Assembly (NCBI GenBank): GCA_964577175.1
Contig: CAZNYC010000072.1
Span: 1-20,959, forward strand
From: BS750m-G62 sp964577175
GTDB lineage: Bacteria; Planctomycetota; Phycisphaerae; FEN-1346
Direction of reading: 5' to 3'
DNA length: 20,959 bases
Within the stretch, counting starts at the first letter, position 1. Each line of letters starts with the position of its first letter. The notes beneath the pieces are model-generated. The model was not told where the DNA came from. It saw only the letters and a program-made list of their open reading frames with translations, and did no database searches. The position numbers were made by a program, and so were the translations under genes. This document shows positions 12,823-19,768 of this stretch, piece by piece.

Positions 12823-15533
12823 GACGCGGGGGCCGAGGCGGCCACGATCCGGACGGCGCAGACCTTCAGTTCCGGGATCTTCGCTATGGGGTCCAGCGCC
12901 GCAATCGTGAGGCGGTTGGCCGGCGCCTCGCGGTAATGGAACGCCAGGAACGTGGTGCCGGGCGCCACGCGCTCCGTCACGCGGGCGGGCAACTCAATCT
13001 CGCCGCGACGCGAGGCCACGCGGACGGGGTCGGAATCGGCGATGCCGAGGCGCGCGGCGTCGTCCGGGTGGATCTCGATCGCCCCGACCGAGACGAGTTT
13101 GTCGAGCACGTCCGACCGCCGCGACATCGTGCCCGTGTGGAAATGCTGGAGGATGCGGCCAGTGGAGAGCACGAACGGGTACGCCTCGTCGGGCAGTTCC
13201 TTCGGCGGCAGGAACTCGACGGCGTGGAACTTGCCGAGGCCGCGCGCGAACGTCCCCTTGTGCAGGTACGGCGTGCCGGGGTGGCCGCGGTCGGGGCACG
13301 GCCACTGGAGGCCGCCCTCGTCGAGCCGGTCGTAGGTGATGCCGCCGTAGGAGGGGGTGAGCGAGGCGATCTCGTCCTGGATGGCGGACGGATGGTCGTA
13401 GGCCATCGGATAACCCATGCGGCCGGCGAGGTCGCACAGGATCTGCCAGTCCGGGCGTGCCCGGCCCGGCGCCTCGAGGGCCTTTCGGACCCGCTGGACC
13501 CGCCGCTCGGTGTTCGTGAACGTGCCGTCCTTCTCGGCGAAGGAGGCGGCCGGCAGGACCACGTCGGCCAGGGCGGCCGTCTCGGAGAGGAAGATGTCCT
13601 GGACGAGGAGGAAGTCCAGGTTCCGCAGCGCCTTCTCGACGTGGTTGGTGTCGGGGTCGCTGAGCATGGGATTCTCGCCCATGACGTAGAGGGCCTTCAG
13701 GTCGCCCTGGTCGGCGGCGTTCAGCATCTCGACGACCGTCAGGCCGGCATCCGGGCTGAGCGTCGCCCCCCAGCCCTTTTCGAACTTCTCCCGGCTCGCC
13801 GGGTCGGCCACCTTCTGATAGCCGGTATACACGTTGGGCAGGGCGCCGAGGTCGCACGCCCCCTGGACGTTGTTCTGCCCCCGGAGGGGGTTCACGCCCG
13901 TGCCGGGCCGGCCGATGTGGCCCGTCAGCATCGCCAGGTTCGCCAGGCTGAGGACGTTGTCCGTCCCGGTCGTGTGCTGGGTGATGCCCATGGAATAGAC
14001 GATGGAGGCGGCGTCGGCGGTGGCGTAGGCGCGGGCCGATTCGACGATCTTCCCGGCCGGCACGCCGGTGATCTTGGCGGCCATCTCGGGCGTGTACGGT
14101 TCGACGGCCCGGCGGAGATCGTCGATGCCTTCGGTCCGCTCGCGGATGAACTCGGCGTCCTGGAGGCCCTCGGCCAGGATGACGTGCATCATGGCGTTGA
14201 TGAGGGCGACGTCCGTGCCGCCCTTCTGCTGCATGTGGACCCGGGCGAACTCGGTCAGTTCGATGGCCCGCGGGTCGGCCACGATGAGGGTCGTCTTCCC
14301 GGAAAGGACGGCCCGCTTGATGGCCGCGCCGATGATGGGATGGCACTCGGTCGTGTTGGACCCGATGACGAAAATGACGTCGGCGCGTTCGAACTCGTCA
14401 ATGGAATTGGTCATGGCGCCCGAGCCGAAGGCCCGTGCCAGACCCGCCACGGTCGAGGCATGGCACAGCCGCGCGCAGTGGTCCACGTTGTTCGTGCCGA
14501 CCACGGCCCGCATGAACTTCTGCATGAGGTAGTTTTCTTCGTTGGTGGTCTTGGCCGACGACAGGCCGCCGACGGCGTCGGCCCCGTGGGCGTCGCGGAT
14601 CTCCGCCAGCCGCCGGGCCACCAGGTCGAGCGCCTCGTCCCACGTGGCGGGCACGAGATCGCCGTCCTTGCGGATGAGCGGGTCGGTCAGGCGCTGCTCG
14701 TGGCCGATGAAGTCGGCGCCGAACCGCCCCTTGACGCAGAGCAGGCCCTTCGAGACACCCAAGCCGGGCTCGCCCGTGATGTGGACCACCCGGCCGTTAT
14801 GGATGTTCAGCACGATCGTGCACCCGCACCCGCAGTACGGGCAGATGGTGGGCACCTGCTCGAACTCCCACGTCCGCCCTTCCCCCTCTCGTCCGGCGGC
14901 ATAGAGCGCCCCGGTCGGGCAGACGTCGATGCAGTTGCCGCACTCGGCGCAGACGGACTCGTCGCGCGTCTGGTCCGGCGGCAAGGAGATGCTCGTTTCG
15001 AAGCCGCGGCCGTAGAAGTCGATGGCGCCGGAGGCCTGGACCTCCTGGCACACCTGCACGCACCGGCCGCACAGGATGCACTTGCTGCGGTCCTGCACGA
15101 TGGCGGGGCCGTCCCGGACGGGTTCGCGCTCCACGGGTGTCTCGCCCACCAGTTGCGGCGAGCGCACGCCGAGCCGGTAGGCGTACTCCTGCAAAGCGCA
15201 CTCGCCGTTCCGCTCGCAGGTGAGGCAGTCGGCGGGGTGATCCGAGAGGAGCAGTTCGATCAACAGCCGCCGCATCCGGCGCAGGTGGCGTGTATCCGTG
15301 CGGACGACCATGCCCGGCGCCGCGGGGTACGAGCAGGAGGCCACCGGCGCCCGCGCCCCTTCGACCTCGACGAGGCACAGGCGGCAGGAACTGGCCGGCT
15401 CCAGCCCCCAGGCGGGGTCGTAGCACAGGTGCGGAATATCGATGCCCAACTGCCGGGCCGCCTGAAACACCGTCGTGCCCGGCGGGACCGAGACCTCCCG
15501 GTCGTCGATCGTAAGCGTGACGTCGTCGGCCAT
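12819..15533 (-). CDS. fdhA: formate dehydrogenase catalytic (alpha) subunit, Mo/W-bis-MGD, NAD(P)-linked type
   Basis: The 904-residue protein interconverts formate and CO2. The N-terminal NuoG-like part has a [2Fe-2S] site (Cys37, 50, 53, 67) and a His-Cys3 [4Fe-4S] site (His99, Cys103, 106, 112). Two ferredoxin-type [4Fe-4S] motifs follow (Cys152-162 and Cys195-205). The catalytic part opens with a further [4Fe-4S] motif (Cys231, 234, 238, 266). The metal ligand lies in DHCARLCHASTVAGL at Cys357, the place where E. coli FdhF has selenocysteine, so this is a Cys-type enzyme. RGQNNVQGACDLGALPN and the C-terminal molydopterin-binding domain (LSTGRILQHFHTGTMSRRS) fit formate dehydrogenase better than nitrate reductase. 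There is no Tat signal, so it is cytoplasmic. The ATG has GAGG 8 nt upstream. Its electron partners are the two upstream gene products. Confidence 0.95.
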   Translation of the reverse strand: MADDVTLTIDDREVSVPPGTTVFQAARQLGIDIPHLCYDPAWGLEPASSCRLCLVEVEGARAPVASCSYPAAPGMVVRTDTRHLRRMRRLLIELLLSDHPADCLTCERNGECALQEYAYRLGVRSPQLVGETPVEREPVRDGPAIVQDRSKCILCGRCVQVCQEVQASGAIDFYGRGFETSISLPPDQTRDESVCAECGNCIDVCPTGALYAAGREGEGRTWEFEQVPTICPYCGCGCTIVLNIHNGRVVHITGEPGLGVSKGLLCVKGRFGADFIGHEQRLTDPLIRKDGDLVPATWDEALDLVARRLAEIRDAHGADAVGGLSSAKTTNEENYLMQKFMRAVVGTNNVDHCARLCHASTVAGLARAFGSGAMTNSIDEFERADVIFVIGSNTTECHPIIGAAIKRAVLSGKTTLIVADPRAIELTEFARVHMQQKGGTDVALINAMMHVILAEGLQDAEFIRERTEGIDDLRRAVEPYTPEMAAKITGVPAGKIVESARAYATADAASIVYSMGITQHTTGTDNVLSLANLAMLTGHIGRPGTGVNPLRGQNNVQGACDLGALPNVYTGYQKVADPASREKFEKGWGATLSPDAGLTVVEMLNAADQGDLKALYVMGENPMLSDPDTNHVEKALRNLDFLLVQDIFLSETAALADVVLPAASFAEKDGTFTNTERRVQRVRKALEAPGRARPDWQILCDLAGRMGYPMAYDHPSAIQDEIASLTPSYGGITYDRLDEGGLQWPCPDRGHPGTPYLHKGTFARGLGKFHAVEFLPPKELPDEAYPFVLSTGRILQHFHTGTMSRRSDVLDKLVSVGAIEIHPDDAARLGIADSDPVRVASRRGEIELPARVTERVAPGTTFLAFHYREAPANRLTIAALDPIAKIPELKVCAVRIVAASAPAS

Positions 15534-15618
15534 GACACCATCCTCACTACATTGCCCGCCGACACCGCCTTCCCGAAGGCAGCGACGGCCGAGCGGGCCG
15601 GGGCCCGCCCGGTCCGCG
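15534..15618 (-). other. intercistronic spacer with hairpins
   Basis: This is the only real gap inside the eight-gene operon. It carries a perfect inverted repeat GCCTTCCCGAAGGC at 15567-15580 and a GC-rich palindrome just before it in the transcript. Such structures could set different mRNA stability or partial attenuation between the NuoEF module and fdhA. There is no U-tract. Confidence 0.3.
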
Positions 15619-18600
15619 TTACTCCTCCAGGTCGCAGCGGAGGCAGCGGCGTGCCTCGGCGCAGGCGGCCCGGAGCGTATAGCCCTTGATGACCTCCTCG
15701 AAGTCGCCGCGCCGTTTCCTCGGCGACCGCGACCGGATGGGCCTGCGGCGCGCCGCGGCCTCGTCTTCCGGCTCGGCGGGCTTGCCGGGCGAGGCAATGC
15801 CGCGATCGGGCGGCAGGTCGCCCTTCCCGCCCAGGAAGATGTCGATGGCCTGGGCCGCACGCTGACCGGCCGCAATGGCCTCGACGATGGTGGCGGGTCC
15901 GGTGACGGCATCGCCGCCCACGAAGACGCCGCCCCCGGCGTGCTGGGTCACCGGATCGGCCACCGCCCGGCCGCGCGAGACGACCAGGTGTCCGTCGGCG
16001 GCGGCGAACTCGAGTTCCGGCTGCTGTCCGACGGCCACGATCACGACGTCCGCCTCGACCGTCTGTTCGGCGCCTTCCCTGGGAATGGGGCGGCGCCGGC
16101 CGCTTTCGTCGGCCTCTCCGAGTTCCATCTCGGCGCAGCGGACGGCCCGCACGCGGCCGTCTTCGGTCAGGATTTCGACGGGCGTGACCAGGAAGCGGAG
16201 ATCGACGCCCTCCATGACGGCCTCCTCGATCTCGTCGCGGAGGGCGGGCATCTCCTCGCGTGTGCGGCGGTAGAGGATGCTCACGGACGCGGCGCCGAGG
16301 CGCAACGCGGTGCGCGCCGCGTCGATGGCCGCGTTGCCCCCGCCGATCACGACGACCCGCCCCGGCGTTTCGCCGAGTTGACCCATGGCGGCCTGACGGA
16401 GGTAGGCGACGGCGTCGTGGACGCCCTGGCTGTCTTCGCCCGAAATGTCCAGACGGTAACTGCGATGCGCCCCCGCCGCGACGAAGACGGCGTCGTACCC
16501 CTCCCGGCGGAGCGCCTGGATGGAATCGACCCGGTGGCCGGTCTCGATGTCGACGCCGGCACGGCGGATGTAGTCGATGTCGCGCTGCAGCACATCGCGG
16601 GGCAAACGGTACTCGGGGACGCCGACCGCCAACATCCCGCCGATCGTGTCGAGGGCCTCGAAGACCTTGACCTCCCGGCCCATGACGGCGAGGAAGTAGG
16701 CGGCGGTCAACCCGGCCGGACCGGAACCGATGACGGCCACACGCCCGCGCCTCGGTCCCTGCCACCGGGGCGGCATGCCGGCGTCTTTCACGCGGTCGGT
16801 CACGAAGCGTTTCAGGTGGCGGATGGCAAGCGGTTCGTCCACGTCGCCCCGCCGGCAGAACATCTCGCACGGGTGGTGACACGCCCGGCCGCACACCGAC
16901 GCCAGCGGGTTCCGCCGACGGATCACGTCGAGGGCGTCGGCAAAACGGCCCTCGGCAATCAGGGCGACGTACTCCGGCACGTTCACGTGGGCCGGACAGG
17001 CGCTCGCGCACGAGACCGGGGCGAGGACCTCGCACGCGTGCGACGGGCACCGCTTCTCCCGGATGTGGATCTCATACTCGTCGCGGAAGTGGCGGATCGT
17101 CGAAAGGACGGGGTTCGGCGCGGTCTGGCCCAGTCCGCAGAGCGACGCTTCCTGGATCATCTCGCCGAGTTCCACCAGGCGGTCGAGGTCTTCCATCTCG
17201 CCCTCGCCGCGGCAGATGCGCTCCAGGATCTCGAGCATCCGCTTGGTGCCGACGCGGCACGGCGCGCACTTGCCGCACGATTCCTTCTGGCAGAAGTCCG
17301 TGAAGAAGCGTGCGATGTCCACCATGCAGGTGGCCTCGTCCATGACGATGAGGCCGCCCGAGCCCATGATGGCCCCGACCTCCTTGACGGAATCGTAATC
17401 GATGGGCAGGTCGAGGTAGCGGGCCGGCACGCATCCGCCGGACGGCCCGCCCATCTGGGCGGCCTTGAAGGTGCGGCCGCGCGGAATGCCGCCGCCGATG
17501 TCGAACACGATCTCGCGAAGCGTCGTGCCCATCGGCACTTCCACGAGGCCGGTGTTGTTGACCTTGCCGGCCAGGGCGAAGATCTTGGTGCCCTTGGAGC
17601 CCTCCGTGCCGATCTTGGCGTACCAGGAACTGCCCCTCAGGATGATGAGCGGGATGTTCGCAAGGGTCTCCACGTTGTTGATGGTGGTGGACGTGCCTCG
17701 GTAGCCACTCGTTGCCGGGAAGGGCGGGCGGGGGCGCGGCATGCCGCGCCGATCCTCGAGCGACGCGATCAGGGCCGTCTCTTCCCCGCAGACGAAGGCG
17801 CCGGCCCCCTGATGAATGGCGATGTCGAAACACAGACCGGTTCCCAGGATGTTGTCGCCCAGGAGGCCGGCCTGCCGGGCCTGCTCCAAGGCCATCTGCG
17901 TATGGCGAACGGCCAGGGGGTACTCGGCCCGCACGTAGATGATCCCGTGGACGGCACCGATGGCATAGGCGGCAACGATCATCCCCTCGATGATGGCGTG
18001 GGGTGTACCTTCGAGCAGGCTGCGGTCCATGAAGGCGCCCGGGTCGCCCTCGTCGGCATTGCAGACGAGGTACTTCTCCTCGCCCGGGGCCTGGCGGGCC
18101 AGTTGCCACTTGCGGCCGGTGGGGAACCCGGCGCCGCCGCGGCCCCGGAGGCCCGCGCGCAGGACCTCGTCGATCACCTGCTCGGGAGTCATCTCGCTCA
18201 CCGCCTTGGCGGCGGCGTATCCGTCCCGGGCCACGTAGTCCGCCAGATCGATCGGATCGAGGACGCCGTTCAGCCGAAACACGTGGCGCGTCTGTCGGGC
18301 GTAGAACGGCAGCCGGTGATCCCGCGCAATGCGCTTGCCGGTGGCCGGGTCCACGTACAGCAGACGCCGGATGAGACGACCTCCCAGGACCGTTTCCTCA
18401 ACGATCTCGGGCACCTGATCGGCTTCGACGTTCGGATAGAAGATGCCCTCCGGCAGGATGACGACCACCGGCCCCTTCTCACAGAAGCCGTGACAGCCGG
18501 TCCGTTTGACGGGAATCCGCTCCGAGAGACCCCGCTGCCGGAGTTCCTCTTCAAAGGCCTTCTGAACGTCGGTCGCGCCGAAAGCACTACACCCGGTTCC

Positions 18601-18696
18601 GCCGCAGATGGTCACGGTCTTCTGCTTCGGGTCCAGGGCGTCGGCCAATTGCGTCTGCCACGTGCGGAATGCGTCGATGGACCTGACGCGCTTCAT
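15619..18696 (-). CDS. NuoF-GltD fusion: NADH-binding subunit joined to an FAD/NAD(P)H oxidoreductase domain
   Basis: The 1025-residue protein has several modules. Residues 1-100 are a thioredoxin-like [2Fe-2S] domain with C31-x4-C36 and C68-x3-C72. From 130 to 460 there is a NuoF FMN/NADH domain (GRGGAGFPTGRKW near 180-192, GAGAFVCGEETALIASLE) with SLBB. The NuoF [4Fe-4S] motif ESCGKCAPCRVGT is near 470. At about 555 the usual HydB-type ferredoxin tail is replaced by a GltD-like unit: a cysteine-rich Fer4_20-type segment (CASACPAHVNVPEY, VCGRACHHPCEMFC), an FAD motif GSGPAGLTAAYFL near 654, an NAD(P)H motif GGGNAAIDAARTALRLGA near 781 with YRRTREEMPA, and GDAVTGPATIVEAIAAG. It ends in RRCLRCDLEE. 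It should pass electrons between FdhA and NAD(H), with the second flavin perhaps serving NADP(H) or bifurcation. It starts in an ATGA overlap with the NuoE-like gene. Confidence 0.93.
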   Translation of the reverse strand: MKRVRSIDAFRTWQTQLADALDPKQKTVTICGGTGCSAFGATDVQKAFEEELRQRGLSERIPVKRTGCHGFCEKGPVVVILPEGIFYPNVEADQVPEIVEETVLGGRLIRRLLYVDPATGKRIARDHRLPFYARQTRHVFRLNGVLDPIDLADYVARDGYAAAKAVSEMTPEQVIDEVLRAGLRGRGGAGFPTGRKWQLARQAPGEEKYLVCNADEGDPGAFMDRSLLEGTPHAIIEGMIVAAYAIGAVHGIIYVRAEYPLAVRHTQMALEQARQAGLLGDNILGTGLCFDIAIHQGAGAFVCGEETALIASLEDRRGMPRPRPPFPATSGYRGTSTTINNVETLANIPLIILRGSSWYAKIGTEGSKGTKIFALAGKVNNTGLVEVPMGTTLREIVFDIGGGIPRGRTFKAAQMGGPSGGCVPARYLDLPIDYDSVKEVGAIMGSGGLIVMDEATCMVDIARFFTDFCQKESCGKCAPCRVGTKRMLEILERICRGEGEMEDLDRLVELGEMIQEASLCGLGQTAPNPVLSTIRHFRDEYEIHIREKRCPSHACEVLAPVSCASACPAHVNVPEYVALIAEGRFADALDVIRRRNPLASVCGRACHHPCEMFCRRGDVDEPLAIRHLKRFVTDRVKDAGMPPRWQGPRRGRVAVIGSGPAGLTAAYFLAVMGREVKVFEALDTIGGMLAVGVPEYRLPRDVLQRDIDYIRRAGVDIETGHRVDSIQALRREGYDAVFVAAGAHRSYRLDISGEDSQGVHDAVAYLRQAAMGQLGETPGRVVVIGGGNAAIDAARTALRLGAASVSILYRRTREEMPALRDEIEEAVMEGVDLRFLVTPVEILTEDGRVRAVRCAEMELGEADESGRRRPIPREGAEQTVEADVVIVAVGQQPELEFAAADGHLVVSRGRAVADPVTQHAGGGVFVGGDAVTGPATIVEAIAAGQRAAQAIDIFLGGKGDLPPDRGIASPGKPAEPEDEAAARRRPIRSRSPRKRRGDFEEVIKGYTLRAACAEARRCLRCDLEE

Positions 18697-19250
18697 CCGT
18701 CGGCGTCTCCCTTGTCCGAGTGAGCCGCGATGATCTGGCCCACGATCTGTTCGATGCGCCGCGGCGTGACCTTGCCGTAGTAGGTCTTGTCAATGACGGC
18801 CACCGGCGACAGGGCGCACGCGCCGAGGCACGCCACCGTCTCGAACGAGAACAGCATATCGTCGGTCGTCTCGCCTTCCTCAATGTGAAGCATGTTCGAG
18901 ATGGCTTGGATGACGCGTTTGCCTCCCCGGACGTGGCACGCCGTGCCGCGACAGCACCGGATCGTATGGCGGCCGCGCGGCTCGGTGTAGAACTGGGCGT
19001 AGAACGAGACGACGCCGTAGATGCGGCTCAGCGGAAGGCGCATGCGGCGGGACAGGTCGCGAAGCGCCGGCGCCGGCAGGTACCCGAACCGGTCCTGGAT
19101 GTCCTGGAGCACGCCGATGAGGTTCGATGCCGGACGCACACCAAGCGAATCAAGCAGCGACGCGATGTCGGCCTCGGACGGTTCCGCCACCGCGCCCTGC
19201 GCCGTACCGCAACTCTGGGCCCCGGAACGTTGCTCTGTGGAGGCACCCAC
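18693..19250 (-). CDS. NuoE-like [2Fe-2S] thioredoxin-fold subunit
   Basis: The protein has 185 residues from a GTG start with GGAGGG 5 nt upstream. An in-frame GTG at 19313 lies upstream of the predicted -10 box and so cannot be the start. The N-terminal helical part includes ASNLIGVLQDIQDRFGYLP and RIYGVVSFYAQFY, standard in NuoE/HydC proteins. The [2Fe-2S] ligands are Cys100, Cys105, Cys141 and Cys145 (CRGTAC and CLGAC). It pairs with the NuoF part of the next gene in a diaphorase module, passing electrons to FdhA. It is the first gene of the operon. Confidence 0.93.
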   Translation of the reverse strand: MGASTEQRSGAQSCGTAQGAVAEPSEADIASLLDSLGVRPASNLIGVLQDIQDRFGYLPAPALRDLSRRMRLPLSRIYGVVSFYAQFYTEPRGRHTIRCCRGTACHVRGGKRVIQAISNMLHIEEGETTDDMLFSFETVACLGACALSPVAVIDKTYYGKVTPRRIEQIVGQIIAAHSDKGDADG

Positions 19251-19292
19251 GCCTGCCCTCCGCCGATTGAAATGGTCACCGCGTGCGCAGTC

Positions 19293-19321
19293 AGTATAGG
19301 ACGAGCCGGGCACCGGAGCAA
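19293..19321 (-). promoter_or_regulatory. sigma70 promoter of the formate dehydrogenase-tungstate operon
   Basis: On the minus strand TTGCTC (19316-19321) and TATACT (19293-19298) are 17 bp apart. Transcription would begin near 19286, 36 nt before the GTG start. No other promoter was evident before moeA, so the eight genes probably form one transcript. I saw no convincing palindromic operator in the short leader. Confidence 0.55.
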
Positions 19322-19336
19322 GGGCCCTCGCCCCTG

Positions 19337-19441
19337 CCCAGCCACATCGTGCCGGCGGGGGTCACCGGCCACAGCGACATCCAGACCATGCGCGACTGCT
19401 GTCTGTACGGAGCACGGCGCCATCGGCAGGAATGGGCTTGA
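19337..19441 (+). pseudogene. possible C-terminal remnant of a tyrosine recombinase
   Basis: In one + frame, VTGHSDIQTMRDCCLYG resembles the GHSDIQTT-R-x-Y segment around the last catalytic His and Tyr of phage-type integrases. The usual second Thr is missing and Cys stands where the Tyr would be. A stop follows after a dozen residues. Nothing integrase-like precedes it, so it is a relic at best, or chance. Confidence 0.25.
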
Positions 19442-19464
19442 CACGTCTGTTCCGAGCCAGGCCG

Positions 19465-19487
19465 GGAAGGCCGTCCGCATGCCTTCC
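19465..19487. other. small hairpin
   Basis: GGAAGGC at 19465-19471 and GCCTTCC at 19481-19487 form a 7-bp stem with a 9-nt loop just upstream of the larger palindromic repeats. Its role is unknown; it may belong to the same repeat block. Confidence 0.25.
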
Positions 19488-19524
19488 ACGTCCTCTCACC
19501 TAGAGCGGTTTGACCGCGCGGGGT

Positions 19525-19601
19525 GGCGCGGTGGTTCTCCGTAACCACCGCGCCCGGTGCATCCCGAACCTGCGCGCGGCGGGTGCGGAGACCCGCCGCG
19601 C
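19525..19601. repeat. double-hairpin repeat copy A
   Basis: The first hairpin has a perfect 12-bp stem, GGCGCGGTGGTT at 19525-19536 and AACCACCGCGCC at 19543-19554, with loop CTCCGT. The second has a perfect 11-bp stem, GCGCGGCGGGT at 19574-19584 and ACCCGCCGCGC at 19591-19601, with loop GCGGAG. This is the best-preserved copy of the unit seen also at 8087-8163, and of its second hairpin alone at 7218 and 1879. Confidence 0.75.
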
Positions 19602-19624
19602 TGCCATGCGAACTGAAAACGCTA

Positions 19625-19768
19625 TTGAGCCCGGCAAAAGCACTGGCACAGACTTCGAGAGATCGGAAGTGCCACGGATTGCTCGCAATCCGTGTTCCCC
19701 GGTTCAGAACACGGTTTGACAAGCAAACCGTGGCACCGTGCCTGTCACATTGCTTTTGCCGGACTCAA
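19625..19768. repeat. 144-bp nested palindrome, REP/MITE-like
   Basis: The outer arms, 19625-19651 and 19742-19768, are inverted copies matching at 23 of 27 positions. Inside lie two inverted, similar sub-hairpins: 19669-19697 (CACGGATTG/CAATCCGTG) and 19707-19736 (CACGGTTTG/CAAACCGTG). Nearly the whole element can fold on itself. It encodes no transposase, so it resembles a REP doublet or a miniature inverted-repeat element moved in trans. Its right end overlaps the stop codon of the GNAT-CBS gene. Confidence 0.7.

Noticed and set aside
14463..14465. Selenocysteine in the formate dehydrogenase
   Set aside because: The ligand codon is TGC, not TGA, and the frame is uninterrupted.
12936..18723. 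Very long plus-strand open frames antisense to fdhA and nuoF-gltD
   Set aside because: They lie opposite genes with complete cofactor motifs. Their length reflects lack of stop codons in GC-rich antisense, and they show no recognisable domains.
19625..19768. Insertion sequence
   Set aside because: Inverted ends are present, but the interior is only about 90 bp of further palindromes with no transposase.
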